This document shows, piece after piece, positions 32,114-42,535 of a stretch of DNA of 64,000 bases. The notes beneath the pieces are model-generated. The model saw only the letters and a list, made by a program, of their open reading frames with translations, did not search any database and was not told the origin of the DNA. The stretch comes from Aphodosoma sp045126975. Lineage in GTDB: Bacteria > Bacteroidota > Bacteroidia > Bacteroidales > Paludibacteraceae. The stretch lies in assembly GCA_045126975.1 (NCBI GenBank), contig JBGVPL010000013.1, positions 7,074 to 71,073 on the forward strand, given 5' to 3'. The stretch's first letter is position 1. Every line of letters begins with the position of its first letter. A program made the translations under genes and the position numbers.

Positions 32114-34987
32114 TCAATAAAATATTTTAGCAACTTTATCTTTTCTTCTTACTTTATCTTTTTCTGAATACTTTATTATATAAATTTTACCATCTTCCAA
32201 TTTAGGCAATACAACCTCTTGCTCATTCGGAGTAATAACATCAACTAATTGACCCTCGATAGTATAAATATACAAATAATAATTTGGTTTTGGAGTAGCC
32301 TCAAGGTCAACAATAACAGAACCATCAGTTGCAATAGAGACCTTTAAATCATTTTCTGCTTTTTGTTTTTCAATAACGACCTTAATTTCATTAGAGTAAT
32401 CTGTAATATTCTCTTCGATTTTAGGGTTTTCTTCATCTTTATCCGAAGCTTGTACTCTGTAATAATATACTCTATCCTCAACTAAACCACCGATAACCAT
32501 AGCAGTATCATAAGCTTCATATTTCTCTAATTTGAAATTTGCTGTTTTATTACATTCCGCAGTGAAATCATCGAATGTAATACCACCTGTACCAGTATTA
32601 ATCTCATAATAAAGTTTGAATTGTTGGCATTCAATATCACCTAATTCAAATTCCATTATATCACCTTTGACCTGCGCTGTAATATCGAAAGTTTTCAAAG
32701 AAACCCATTCATTATTTACCAAACCATCAAGATGCAATACGCCAATAGTATTCATAGAACGAACCCAGAAAGAAACTTTGTTGATTGGGAAGAAATATTT
32801 TTTAGTCCACAATGTATCTGTTTCATTTTTGAAATATATAGAAGGTCTTGATTCTCCATATTGTTGACGATTAGTCTCTTTAAAGTTAGCCGTCCAACCT
32901 TCTGTCATCTCATCAGAGCCAAAAGCATCAAATCCTTCAATCTCAACCGATTTTGTATTACTTATCTCATAAACTGACAAGTAATATAAAGTAGCAAATT
33001 CTTGATGAGCCCAATGTGCACAGAAAGATTTTTCTGTGATATCTTTAGCTTCGTATGCTACAGGAGGATAAACCTTGACTGCCTTAGGAGCTTCACCAGA
33101 CAAATCATAATAGATAATATAATTATCAGACTCAACAATAAGTTTATCTTCAAATATTTCTCCATTAGATAATCTTCTTGGTTTATATTGAATTTCCACA
33201 TTACACTTGAATGTAGAATCTTCTTTTACATCAATAGTAAACTCACGAGAGAATCCAGCATCAGAATCAGCATCTTTAATCATAAAATGATAACCTGATT
33301 GCATTTTGAATTCAACCTTTCCTACAATATTACGTCCTAATATTTCCACTACACGATTTTGTACTTCTCCAAACGGAACATTAAAATATGAAATATCACC
33401 ATTCTTAGAGATATAAGGAGTAGTTGGAGTCTCACCATAGACAAAAGATATAACTTTAGTAGAATCATGTTCAATAATACTTGTCAATGGATCAGGGAAT
33501 TGATAACCATCTTTCATAGTCAAGAAACAAGTACGCACTTCACTTTTGCCAGGGAAAGTATTATATTCAGGCATTTTAGTATTTTCTGCGGCACAAACAA
33601 TTTGTGCACCCATATCATCAGCCTTGTTGTTAGGAGTGTTATTCAACCAAGAAGATTTATTATAATCGATATGAGTAACAAGCAAACCATGACCTGGCAA
33701 ACCAACCGAGTCCCAACCAATATGTTGACGGTTTTCAATCATAAAGAATTCATTTGGATTTGGAGATGCCCCATTCATATTATGAGGTTCTTTCGACAAA
33801 ATATAAGCTGTATTCGAAGTAATCAAAGGCTCAACCTCAGTAACACCTTTTTCTAAAACAATAGGAGTCAACCAACCCAAAAAGAAACGCTCATAAGAAG
33901 AATATGCAGGAGGTGTTTTACCGCCATTATTATATGGACCATTATCCATTGCATCCCAAGAACCAAGAGTAGGTTCCTCGTGACCATAATCTGTAACATA
34001 GAAGTCTGGCAAACCGAGTACGTGACCAAATTCGTGACAAAAAGTACCTATACCACACATTGTTGTTCCTTTATTACCTTTCAACTCAGAAGTACAAGCA
34101 TAGTCATACAAACGAACACCATCGAACTCTTGAGTAGATACTATAGCTGAACGGTGAGGCCAAATAGAACTTTCTGGACCACCTTCGGCTTCATTATAAC
34201 CCGCATAATAAACAAAAACATTATCTACTTTACCATTACCATCTGTATCATACTCTGAAAAATCAACGCCATCCTCATCAGCAAGACGACACGCATCAAT
34301 CACAAATTTCTGAGCATTAGCATCTCCATAAGCTCCATTTTTACCATAATATTCCATTGTTTGAGGCAAAGTATATGGTCCTACAATCACAAACTCAGGA
34401 GAGAATTGGCCAAAAGAAGAAGCTTCAAAAAAGTCATTAGCCGAACCTGTACCTCCATTTGCAGCGTATCCTTTTTGATTCAATAAAGAATCAAAACTTT
34501 CACGAGGATACATAAATTCTACATTTTGAAAATTAACAAGAATAACCAAACTTGTAGGTCTGCCTTGCAAAGGGTATCTTTGAACAGGAACTTCACCTTC
34601 CGATTGTACACGCTGAGCTCTATGTTGTTGTGCACGATTTGCAACAACATCTAAATCATTCAGCATCTCAGATGCTTTCAATGCATTTTTTAAGTATCTT
34701 TTTTCTTTAGCTGTACGATTTGCAATATTCATCACCTTCAATCCAACTGGAACTATTTGCATATCTTGATTAAATTCTGCATATTCCAAAATATTATCAG
34801 CATTAAACGCTACCAAATAGCCATCTTCAGAGGTCATAAAATGAAAATTTTCATCACCTCGCATATAATAACTGATAGTTGTACCATCAGGCTGTGTTTT
34901 AGTTATCAAACCAGGATAAGCTGGGACAGCATATAATGCAACTGATAATGAGAAAAATAAGAATAAAAAAGATAAGATTTTTTTCAT
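32114..34987 (-). CDS. Secreted M6-family metalloprotease (longer paralogue)
   Basis: 957 residues with signal peptide (ILSFLFLFFSLSVALYA). Same plan as its neighbour: PAYPGLITKTQPDGTTISYYM prodomain, catalytic domain with GTFCHEFGHVLGLPDFY and GSWDAMDNGPYN, Ca-loop-like DTDGNGKVDNVFVYYAG, later beta domains. It differs by an inserted jelly-roll-like module near 715-840 (FDAFGSDEMTEGWTANF, NKVSFWVRSMNT, GGITFDDFTAEC) that could bind a carbohydrate or protein substrate. The C-terminus (YLYIYTIEGQLVDV, GKIYIIKYSEKD) resembles a T9SS CTD. A promoter lies 42 bp upstream. Confidence 0.9.
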   Translation of the reverse strand: MKKILSFLFLFFSLSVALYAVPAYPGLITKTQPDGTTISYYMRGDENFHFMTSEDGYLVAFNADNILEYAEFNQDMQIVPVGLKVMNIANRTAKEKRYLKNALKASEMLNDLDVVANRAQQHRAQRVQSEGEVPVQRYPLQGRPTSLVILVNFQNVEFMYPRESFDSLLNQKGYAANGGTGSANDFFEASSFGQFSPEFVIVGPYTLPQTMEYYGKNGAYGDANAQKFVIDACRLADEDGVDFSEYDTDGNGKVDNVFVYYAGYNEAEGGPESSIWPHRSAIVSTQEFDGVRLYDYACTSELKGNKGTTMCGIGTFCHEFGHVLGLPDFYVTDYGHEEPTLGSWDAMDNGPYNNGGKTPPAYSSYERFFLGWLTPIVLEKGVTEVEPLITSNTAYILSKEPHNMNGASPNPNEFFMIENRQHIGWDSVGLPGHGLLVTHIDYNKSSWLNNTPNNKADDMGAQIVCAAENTKMPEYNTFPGKSEVRTCFLTMKDGYQFPDPLTSIIEHDSTKVISFVYGETPTTPYISKNGDISYFNVPFGEVQNRVVEILGRNIVGKVEFKMQSGYHFMIKDADSDAGFSREFTIDVKEDSTFKCNVEIQYKPRRLSNGEIFEDKLIVESDNYIIYYDLSGEAPKAVKVYPPVAYEAKDITEKSFCAHWAHQEFATLYYLSVYEISNTKSVEIEGFDAFGSDEMTEGWTANFKETNRQQYGESRPSIYFKNETDTLWTKKYFFPINKVSFWVRSMNTIGVLHLDGLVNNEWVSLKTFDITAQVKGDIMEFELGDIECQQFKLYYEINTGTGGITFDDFTAECNKTANFKLEKYEAYDTAMVIGGLVEDRVYYYRVQASDKDEENPKIEENITDYSNEIKVVIEKQKAENDLKVSIATDGSVIVDLEATPKPNYYLYIYTIEGQLVDVITPNEQEVVLPKLEDGKIYIIKYSEKDKVRRKDKVAKIFY

Positions 34988-35028
34988 AATTAATAGATAT
35001 AAGATTGATTAGTTTGTAATAACACGCA

Positions 35029-35036
35029 AAGATAAT
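35029..35036 (-). promoter_or_regulatory. -7 box for the M6 protease pair
   Basis: TATCTTTG on the minus strand, 41 bp before the longer M6 gene; the following bases GCG match the common start context. The -33 region is AT-rich without a clear TTTG. Confidence 0.5.
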
Positions 35037-35093
35037 GAAAAAAATTTTATTACACAAATTATTATTCCACAAATTAAATAAAAGATAAAAAAA

Positions 35094-35119
35094 AGTCCGC
35101 TAATTGTTATTAGCGGACT
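35094..35119. terminator. Terminator after the susC-susD-lipoprotein unit
   Basis: AGTCCGCTAAT and ATTAGCGGACT with loop TGTT, preceded by eight A on the plus strand (U-tract for leftward transcripts). Confidence 0.85.
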
Positions 35120-35142
35120 AAAATTCAGTTATAATTCAAATA

Positions 35143-36327
35143 TTATTTTTGAAATGCAACTTTCAAAGAAGAGAACAAAGCTCTGTTAACAGAAAGTTGT
35201 TTTTGGAATGCTGCGAAAGGAACAGCACCAAATTCTTTAGCACGAGCTTGAACTTCACTTGGTTCTTCTTCTGTTCTTGGTTCTCCGTAAGTATAAGTTC
35301 TTTCAACGAAAGTACCCATTTCGAGAGGCCATACGAATGTTTCATATTCTTCACCTGTTTCAGAATCTGTAGCCATTTCTGTTGCAAAACCGTATGCGTA
35401 TGGTTTTTCAAACAATTTGAGTTGGAATTCATAGAAGTCAAGGTCGTAATTTCCTTTTGAACCACATTCGAGACCTGCACCTCCTACGAGATAACCACCT
35501 TCAACAACTTGTTGATATTCGAAGTTTACATAAGCAACATAAGAATCGAGGTCTCCCAACCAATAACCATTTTCTTCTACATAAGCTTCAGCTTCTTCAT
35601 CTTTCTCTTCAAATAACAAACCATAAACTGTAAGATATTTTTCTTCATCGAAGTGAGTGTAAGTTGCCATGTGAGGAACAATGCGTTTTTCACCATCAAC
35701 TTCCATACAATATTCTTCTTCAACATCAGAGAAAGCATAACCACCGAGAGAATAAGCTACATTACCACCCAACTCAGCGTCATAACAAACAGCGATAGCA
35801 GTATTCATAATCAACATATAATCGTCATCACCTACAAGGCTATTTTCTTGGATATACATTGATTCTGGCAAAATATAATAAGTTACAGCATAAATAGTAT
35901 CGTTTTCGCCATCTTCGTTAGAATCTATACCATCGATTTGATAGAAGTTTTCATCCATACCCATAAGTGCCATAGTGTAGAATTTAAGAGCATCGAAAGG
36001 AGAAACAACATTTACTTTAGCAGTAGCAGAAATAGTAGTACCTTCGATAGTAGCTGTGATAGTAGCTTCACCAGCGGCAATACCAACTACATTACCTTTA
36101 GTATCAACTGTAGCAACAGCTTCGTTGCTTGATTTCCAGTTCACTGTATAAATAGCATCAGTTGCTGGAGAAACTGTAGTTTTAATTTTCTTTTCAGCAC
36201 CAATTTTAAGTTCAAAATTGTTTGGATTGAGAGTCAAAGAGTCGATTTCTACAGACTCTGGTGTTTTTTCACCACAAGCAGTGAAAAGCACAACAACAGC
36301 CATTAAAAACAAAGCGATTTTTTTCAT
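35143..36327 (-). CDS. BIG2-domain lipoprotein of the SusCD locus
   Basis: 394 residues with signal peptide II (VVVLFTAC, lipidated Cys 18) and one BIG2 Ig-like domain at about 30-110 (DSLTLNPNNFELKIGAEKKI, SSNEAVATVDTKGNVVGIAAGEATI). The rest is acidic (many Glu, e.g. EEKDEEAEAYVEENGYW) and unrecognised. As third gene after susC and susD, in the slot often held by a surface glycan- or peptide-binding lipoprotein, it may help capture the substrate. It starts 29 bp after susD. Confidence 0.8.
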   Translation of the reverse strand: MKKIALFLMAVVVLFTACGEKTPESVEIDSLTLNPNNFELKIGAEKKIKTTVSPATDAIYTVNWKSSNEAVATVDTKGNVVGIAAGEATITATIEGTTISATAKVNVVSPFDALKFYTMALMGMDENFYQIDGIDSNEDGENDTIYAVTYYILPESMYIQENSLVGDDDYMLIMNTAIAVCYDAELGGNVAYSLGGYAFSDVEEEYCMEVDGEKRIVPHMATYTHFDEEKYLTVYGLLFEEKDEEAEAYVEENGYWLGDLDSYVAYVNFEYQQVVEGGYLVGGAGLECGSKGNYDLDFYEFQLKLFEKPYAYGFATEMATDSETGEEYETFVWPLEMGTFVERTYTYGEPRTEEEPSEVQARAKEFGAVPFAAFQKQLSVNRALFSSLKVAFQK

Positions 36328-36356
36328 AATTTTTCTATTTTTTAAATTAATATTAA

Positions 36357-38003
36357 TTATTCTTGTTCAACATCTTGACGATAATTTGAGTTATATTGAT
36401 ACTCACTACTTGGCATCCAGAAAGTCAAAGTTGCACTATTGAATTCAACTTTATTACCTGCACCAAGGTTATAGTAATGGTTTTTACCACGTTCTTTAGG
36501 AGTTTCAATACAGAAACGTTTCAAAGTTCTCAAAGCACGACCTTCACCCCACAACTCTACGCGCCAGTTTTTATAAAGATAAGTTTTGAACTCTTCTTCA
36601 TTATAACCATCTATTTGAGCTGCAATAGTTGTGTCGCGTTGTTCAACAAGTTGTTTAAGATAATTTTTAGCTGTTGCTAAATCACCATTACGCCAAGCTG
36701 CTTCAGATGCGATAAGATAAGCTTCTTCGATACGCATATAAACAACATCTTGCAACCATTCACGGTCGATATCAGCTTCGTTAGTTGATTTGTTTCCATT
36801 AGCAGCTGAATAGAATTTGTTATATGGGTTAAGATTTTTCTTATCACCTTCACCACTTGCATCGAACCATTGTTTACGAATGTCTGTATCGGCGATAGAT
36901 TCCCACAAAGTTTGGTCGATACCGATAATAGAACCTGCCCAAGCGTATGAATATGTGTAAACGTCAACTTGACCCCAGAAAGAAGCCAAACCAGTACGAG
37001 ATTCGATAGTTACATCATGACCCCACATCCAAGAAGCACTATTAACGTTATTGAAACCATTTGTCAATACTTCGTCATAGTTCAACATCATATAACCACT
37101 ATTATTGATAACATCATCAACCAAAGCCAAAGCTTTTGCATAGTAATCAGCGTTGCCATTTTCAGTTTCATAAACATCATAACCACCAGCTTGAAGATAA
37201 GTATAAGCTAATAAAACTTTAGCAACATTAGCATCAACAGCCAATTTAGATTCACGAGTATAATCTGCAGCAACAGAATCGAACAAAGCAATTGCACCAT
37301 CGAGGTCGGCAATAACAAACTCATAAACATCTGTTACAGAAGACAAAGGTTGAGCCATCAAAAGGTCAGTAGAGTCGTTATATTGACGTTCAGAAGCATC
37401 ATAGATAGGACATACAGGATAATTTGCGCCTAAACCATCGCCAACTAAATCCTTTGAATTCATGTATTGAGCATAACGATTGACTGTTTGATTATCATCA
37501 ACAGAAGGAGCATAGATATAAGCCAAATTATAATAAGCAAAAGCACGCATAACCTTAGCTTGAGCTAAATCCGCTTTATCGTCAGCAGTCAATTTATCTT
37601 CAGTCAAACCATTAAATTTACGGATCAAGTTATTAGCATTATTAATCATAATGAAATAATAAGACCAAGTAGTAGCAGAACGATCTGAAGCATAAGAACG
37701 CAAAGCAGCCTCTTCGCCCCACCAACCATAAAGATTATTAACCAAAGCCATATCACTTGCAGTCATATCAGTTGCCATATCGATAGACTTTTGACCGAAA
37801 TAGATGTGATCACTGCTTGTTTGATCGGCATACAACAATAGGTACAAACCACGAACAGAAGCCTTATTTATACCTGACATATCATCAAATTGTTCTTGCG
37901 AAAGCGAACCTCCAGTCATTTCAGTGTCCAAGAAATTCTTAGAACAGCTTGAAAGCGCAAGAATCAGAGTTAAACATAAAGAAAATATTTTAATTGTTTT
38001 CAT
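36357..38003 (-). CDS. SusD/RagB-family outer-membrane lipoprotein
   Basis: Substrate-binding lid of a SusCD nutrient importer, 548 residues. Lipobox ALSSC at Cys 20, then KNFLDTE, a common SusD opening. Helical TPR-like segments follow (AQAKVMRAFAYYNLAYIYAP), plus the substrate region and a C-terminal RVELWGEGRALRTLKRF-type motif (family: E-R-W-x-E-x-G-x-R-x-x-D-x-x-R). Ends near MPSSEYQYNSNYRQ, where SusD proteins usually have IP-x-x-E-x-x-x-N. The substrate is unknown; no glycosidases adjoin, and nearby proteases suggest peptides (RagB-like). Confidence 0.93.
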   Translation of the reverse strand: MKTIKIFSLCLTLILALSSCSKNFLDTEMTGGSLSQEQFDDMSGINKASVRGLYLLLYADQTSSDHIYFGQKSIDMATDMTASDMALVNNLYGWWGEEAALRSYASDRSATTWSYYFIMINNANNLIRKFNGLTEDKLTADDKADLAQAKVMRAFAYYNLAYIYAPSVDDNQTVNRYAQYMNSKDLVGDGLGANYPVCPIYDASERQYNDSTDLLMAQPLSSVTDVYEFVIADLDGAIALFDSVAADYTRESKLAVDANVAKVLLAYTYLQAGGYDVYETENGNADYYAKALALVDDVINNSGYMMLNYDEVLTNGFNNVNSASWMWGHDVTIESRTGLASFWGQVDVYTYSYAWAGSIIGIDQTLWESIADTDIRKQWFDASGEGDKKNLNPYNKFYSAANGNKSTNEADIDREWLQDVVYMRIEEAYLIASEAAWRNGDLATAKNYLKQLVEQRDTTIAAQIDGYNEEEFKTYLYKNWRVELWGEGRALRTLKRFCIETPKERGKNHYYNLGAGNKVEFNSATLTFWMPSSEYQYNSNYRQDVEQE

Positions 38004-38029
38004 CGTTAGAAAATTTTAGTTGATTAAAA

Positions 38030-41000
38030 TTAGAATGAAATTTTAAAACCACCCTTAATTGCAGAACCTGGAGTATATTGAGAAGCATCAGAGCCACCAA
38101 AGAAGTTTGCCATTGGGTTATAACCTCTACGTGCAGATAATACAAATAGGTTGTCAGCATGAACAAATAGACGCAAACTATTGATTTTAGCTTTTTCCAT
38201 CAATTTTTTAGGGAAGTTGTAACCTAAGCTAAGATTTGACAAAGACAAATAGCTTGATGAAACAAGGAAACGGTCGCCATTACCATAATAACTCCAGAGA
38301 GAAGAACCGTTAGCCAAAGCAGGATTTATATCAGTGCGAAGTTCTACGCCATCAGCAACCATTTGTTCTCCAATTTCAGGAGTCCAACGAGCTTGAGTGT
38401 ACATATCTTGGTGCCAGTTAGTTTCACCACCACGACCTGTGTGCATCAAAGAAGCATAAACTCCATCGCTGTTCCATCCACCGATTTGATATTGGAATGT
38501 AGCATTAAGTTCAACGCCATAAACATTCAAATCGAAACCGAAACCACCATACCAATCAGGAATTGCAGATTTACCAAGATAGAAGCTAGACATATAAGTT
38601 GGGTCTGTAGTATATGTTTTGCCCAAAATCAAATCAGGATTATCCAAATACTTTTGTAGGTCTTTGTCTGAAACTTTACCACGATATTGGTCTAAGATAT
38701 ATTGGTGTACACTTGATACAAAATATTGAGCAAGTTCTGGATCATTTGGTTGCAATTCTTTACCAGCTTTTCCTTTATCATAGTAAGAAGTGTAAGCAGC
38801 TTTACCATCAGCAGTAACACCTTCGTAGTGACCACCATAAAGGTCATATTGAGAGTGACCAAGAGCCATAGCACCGTTCATATCCATAGTACGACCTAAT
38901 TCGTCAACAGGCATTTTTGTCATCTTACTATCATAGAAAGAACCATTGAGACGGATGTCAAGTTTCACTGCATTTGTGTTAACTGCATGAACGTTAAACA
39001 TAACTTCGAAACCGTGGTTCATCATAGCAGCATCGTTAATCCAATATGAGCCATAACCCAAAGATGGAGCTACGTAACGAGCCATCAACATATCACTTGT
39101 ATGTTTATACCAATATTCAAGTTCTGCAGTAAGATATTTTCCAAGAGAGAATTCTGTACCAACGTTAAACATTGAAGAAGACTCCCATGTCAAAGATTGG
39201 TTACCTTGATATGATTGGATAATAGCAATTTGGTTATTAACGTTACCGATACCATATTGGTTAGTGTACATATAAGAACCGATACCATCGTTACCCAAAA
39301 CACCCCAAGATGCTTTAAGTTTTAAGTCACGGAGAAGATTAACTCCAGACATGAATTCTTCGTTAGAAATCAACCAAGCCAAACTTACACCACCGAAAGC
39401 ACCCCAACGACGACCTGGAGCGAACAAAGAAGAAGCATCACCACGAACGTTAGCGTGAATGAAATATCTTTCTTTGTAGTTATATTTAGCTTGAGCGAAA
39501 TAAGAGTCACGAGCCATGTAAGAAGTAGAAGAACTTACACCTGACATAACTACTGCATTGCTCAATTCCAATCCATCAGGACGAGCTACAACGTCTTTTG
39601 CACCTGCTTGACCTGAACTTTGCAAATAGAGAGATTCGTGACCTACGAATGCTTCAAAGTTATGAACATCAAATTGGTTAGAATAAGACAAGAGTTGGTT
39701 AGATGTAAATTGGAAACCATGTGATGAGTTTTTAGAGATACGACCAACGCCAGCAGCATCGCCATAATATGGGTTAGTCAAATCGCTAGAAATAGAACCT
39801 GCATAAGTCAAACCAAAGTTAGCTGTCAATTTTAGACCTTTGTAAAGAGTAGCTTCCAACATTGCAGTTGAAACCAATTGATGTTGAAGTACATTATAAC
39901 GGTCATATTGAAGCGCACCAGCAGGGTTGATACCAGAACCATAAAGACGACCATAAACTTGTTCTTTACCATTTTTATCTTTATAAGTGTTAGTACCATA
40001 GTCGTACGCTGGTTGTTCACCAGGAATATTTTCGTCTTCAACAACATAACCAGTATTAGGGTCACGCAATAAAACTGGGTAGATAACAGGACATTGGTTA
40101 ACATACATGAAACCATTGTTCATAGCACCACCACCATCTTGACCTGGAGCATCGAAGATAGAATATGAATAGTTCATATTCAAGTTACCTTTCAACCATT
40201 TTTTAGCTTGGTGTTCAACATTAACACGAGCATTGAAACGGCTAAAGTCAGAACCGATATAGTAACCACCTTCATTCAAATAACCGAAAGAAGTAAAGTA
40301 AGTAGTTTTATCAGAACCACCAGAAATAGTAATTTTAGCATCAAGAGATTGACCTGTACGGAAGATAGATTTTCTCCAACCTGGATCAGGATTATCGATA
40401 TAACCTTGTTTCAAAGTAGGAGCATTAACACCTGTATAGAATTTACCAGTAGTAGGGTCGATAAGGTCAGCAGGATTTTCATTCCACCAGTTATAAGCTG
40501 CAGGAAGACCTTTTGCGTTAGAATTAAACAAGTTAGCAGAAGCTACATCTTCAGGAGTACGGCTACCAAGATTTGTATCTTCAAGGATTAATTGGTTACG
40601 CATACTTTCCCAGCAAAGCTCAACATATTGTTGAGGGTCATTGATAAAGTCATACATAGGGAGAAGACGCATATTCGCACCATATTTCACGTCAACTTCA
40701 ATACGACCAGATGAACCTGAAGTACCTTTTTTAGTAGTATACAAGATAACGCCATTAGCACCACGAGAACCATAAAGAGCTGTAGCAGTAGCATCTTTCA
40801 ATACAGTCATTGTAGCGATATCGTTAGGGTCGAGTGAAGAAATATCACCATCGAAAGGAATACCATCGACAACGTAAAGAGGAGCTGTACTTGCATTGAT
40901 AGAACCAATACCACGGATACGAATTGTAGCAGAAGTACCAGGTTGACCAGAAGTAGAAACTACTTGCACACCAGCAACCTCACCAGCAAGTGCTTTAGAT

Positions 41001-41407
41001 ACGTCGGTAGGATTTTTCTTCTCAAGAGTTTCAGCTTTTACAGCAGTAGCAGAACCACCAAATGCTTTTTTAGTAGAAGTACCATAAGCCACAACCATGA
41101 CTTCGTCGAGAACTTCAGCATCAGTAGTAAGACGAACTACCATACCATCTTCAGCTTTTTGCTCTACTGTAGTGTAACCTACATAAGAGATAATAAGATG
41201 AGTAGTACCAGAAGGAAGAGTGATAGTAAAGTTACCATCAAAGTCAGAAATAGTACCAACTGTTTCTGCTCCTTTCACCTGGATAGAGGCACCGATTGCA
41301 GGTTCGTTATTTTCGTCGATAACGCGACCCGAAACAGTTTTTCCCTGTCCAAATACGACACCAATACATAGTACCAATGCCGAGAACAAAAGAATTAACT
41401 TTCTCAT
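38030..41407 (-). CDS. SusC/RagA-family TonB-linked outer-membrane protein
   Basis: TonB-dependent transporter of 1125 residues. Signal peptide (LILLFSALVLCIGVVFG), carboxypeptidase-D-like regulatory domain at about 23-100 (KTVSGRVIDENNEPAIGASIQVKGA, DFDGNFTITLPSG), TonB-box-like DEVMVVAYGT, plug domain (VSKALAGEVAGVQVV, IRIRGIGSINASTAPLYVVDGIPFDGD, LKDATATALYGSRGANGVILYTTKKG), then a 22-strand barrel ending ...IKGGFKISF with the terminal Phe needed for BAM insertion. Forms an importer with the SusD protein 26 bp downstream. Confidence 0.96.
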   Translation of the reverse strand: MRKLILLFSALVLCIGVVFGQGKTVSGRVIDENNEPAIGASIQVKGAETVGTISDFDGNFTITLPSGTTHLIISYVGYTTVEQKAEDGMVVRLTTDAEVLDEVMVVAYGTSTKKAFGGSATAVKAETLEKKNPTDVSKALAGEVAGVQVVSTSGQPGTSATIRIRGIGSINASTAPLYVVDGIPFDGDISSLDPNDIATMTVLKDATATALYGSRGANGVILYTTKKGTSGSSGRIEVDVKYGANMRLLPMYDFINDPQQYVELCWESMRNQLILEDTNLGSRTPEDVASANLFNSNAKGLPAAYNWWNENPADLIDPTTGKFYTGVNAPTLKQGYIDNPDPGWRKSIFRTGQSLDAKITISGGSDKTTYFTSFGYLNEGGYYIGSDFSRFNARVNVEHQAKKWLKGNLNMNYSYSIFDAPGQDGGGAMNNGFMYVNQCPVIYPVLLRDPNTGYVVEDENIPGEQPAYDYGTNTYKDKNGKEQVYGRLYGSGINPAGALQYDRYNVLQHQLVSTAMLEATLYKGLKLTANFGLTYAGSISSDLTNPYYGDAAGVGRISKNSSHGFQFTSNQLLSYSNQFDVHNFEAFVGHESLYLQSSGQAGAKDVVARPDGLELSNAVVMSGVSSSTSYMARDSYFAQAKYNYKERYFIHANVRGDASSLFAPGRRWGAFGGVSLAWLISNEEFMSGVNLLRDLKLKASWGVLGNDGIGSYMYTNQYGIGNVNNQIAIIQSYQGNQSLTWESSSMFNVGTEFSLGKYLTAELEYWYKHTSDMLMARYVAPSLGYGSYWINDAAMMNHGFEVMFNVHAVNTNAVKLDIRLNGSFYDSKMTKMPVDELGRTMDMNGAMALGHSQYDLYGGHYEGVTADGKAAYTSYYDKGKAGKELQPNDPELAQYFVSSVHQYILDQYRGKVSDKDLQKYLDNPDLILGKTYTTDPTYMSSFYLGKSAIPDWYGGFGFDLNVYGVELNATFQYQIGGWNSDGVYASLMHTGRGGETNWHQDMYTQARWTPEIGEQMVADGVELRTDINPALANGSSLWSYYGNGDRFLVSSSYLSLSNLSLGYNFPKKLMEKAKINSLRLFVHADNLFVLSARRGYNPMANFFGGSDASQYTPGSAIKGGFKISF

Positions 41408-41508
41408 AAATGATTTTTTTTAGTTATAAATAATGTTAATAATTAGTTTTCGATATCTATTTTACACAACGAAAACGAGTGTACACTACTGCACACAAAT
41501 TCAGTTAG

Positions 41509-41540
41509 CAAAATTACATATTTATCTGCAAATGTGCAAA
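41509..41540 (-). promoter_or_regulatory. Promoter of the susC-susD-lipoprotein operon
   Basis: Minus strand TTTG (41537-41540), 20-bp spacer, TAATTTTG (41509-41516), giving a leader of about 95 nt. Exact consensus match. The rest of the 410-bp gap before the HAD gene is very AT-rich with no other feature I can see, and no ECF-sigma/anti-sigma pair adjoins the locus. Confidence 0.75.
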
Positions 41541-41820
41541 CAAAAATACAACCTTTTTTAGATAATACACTTTTATTCCGTTTTTTTAGGCTAAAATAGA
41601 ATCATTTACTTTCATTTTATAAGCAACAAAACAAATGAAAATATCAACTGAATATCAATATTTTAAATAAAAGCATTATCAAAAACACTAAAATTACATC
41701 CGCTTTTTCACAAAATTGATTAAAAACTATTTTATGTTGTAAAACATGTTTTTAGATAGAAAAAAGTGAAAAAAGTACAATAAAATGAATAAAAATAGAG
41801 ATTATTTACAGACAAAAATC

Positions 41821-42510
41821 TCATAAAATGGCCTTTATTTCGACTAAATTCTCAATTATTTGCCCCATAAACTCACAATTTAAGGGTAAATCAGCATTAT
41901 TTTTGTAAAACACTGCACGTATATTGGCATTTTGTGCACCTTGTATGTCGGTTTGGAAATTATCACCTATAACAAGACATTCAGATGGAGAAGCATTTAA
42001 CCTATCCAAAACAGTTTGAAAGAATCGAATATCTGGTTTTTGATAGCCTATTTCTTCAGATAAAAAAACATTAGCAAAATAAGGTATAAGTCCAGAACGA
42101 CGCAATTTTGTATATTGCACTTCGACAAATCCATTGGAAATAATTGAGAGTGTATGCCCTTGAGCTTTGAGATATTCAAGTGTCTCGATTGCCCCATCAA
42201 CCAAATTAGTTTGCATAGTTGTACGATAAAGAAAATCTTTACCTAATTTTTTAGCTAATTCGACATCTTCATTACCTACTACACGTAAGGGATAAAGAAA
42301 TCGCTCAAGAGAAAGATAGTCTTTGGTTATTTCACCTTTTGCATATTGTTCCCAAAGTTGGTGATTTTTAACCATATATATATCATAAAACGACTCGAAT
42401 GAATCGTAATATTGATTCAATTCGTAGTCGTTATAGATTTCGTGCATTGCTATTTTAGAATTTCGGCGGAAATCCCAAAGAGTATCATCGAGGTCAATTA
42501 AAAGATGCAT
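41821..42510 (-). CDS. YjjG-like HAD hydrolase (pyrimidine nucleotidase type)
   Basis: 229-residue cytosolic phosphatase. HAD motif I LIDLDDTLWDFRRN, cap domain at about 15-95, motif II SIISNGF, motif III Lys in GYQKPDIRFF, motif IV GDNFQTDIQGAQN. The opening and motif IV fit YjjG, which dephosphorylates non-canonical pyrimidine nucleotides and protects against mutagenic bases. That specificity is inferred. CTCCTCA heptads lie directly before its start, overlapping the gap to rsmI's downstream side. Confidence 0.85.
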   Translation of the reverse strand: MHLLIDLDDTLWDFRRNSKIAMHEIYNDYELNQYYDSFESFYDIYMVKNHQLWEQYAKGEITKDYLSLERFLYPLRVVGNEDVELAKKLGKDFLYRTTMQTNLVDGAIETLEYLKAQGHTLSIISNGFVEVQYTKLRRSGLIPYFANVFLSEEIGYQKPDIRFFQTVLDRLNASPSECLVIGDNFQTDIQGAQNANIRAVFYKNNADLPLNCEFMGQIIENLVEIKAIL

Positions 42511-42535
42511 TTATGAGTGAGGAGTGAGGAGTTAT
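42511..42535 (-). repeat. CTCCTCA heptads before the HAD gene
   Basis: Leftward: AACTCCTCACTCCTCACTCA and TAA before ATG. The short gap between the rsmI stop and the HAD start consists almost only of this. Confidence 0.7.

Noticed and set aside
29648..41407. A classical polysaccharide utilisation locus
   Set aside because: SusCD is present, but there are no glycoside hydrolases, lyases, sulfatases or hybrid two-component or sigma/anti-sigma regulators nearby.
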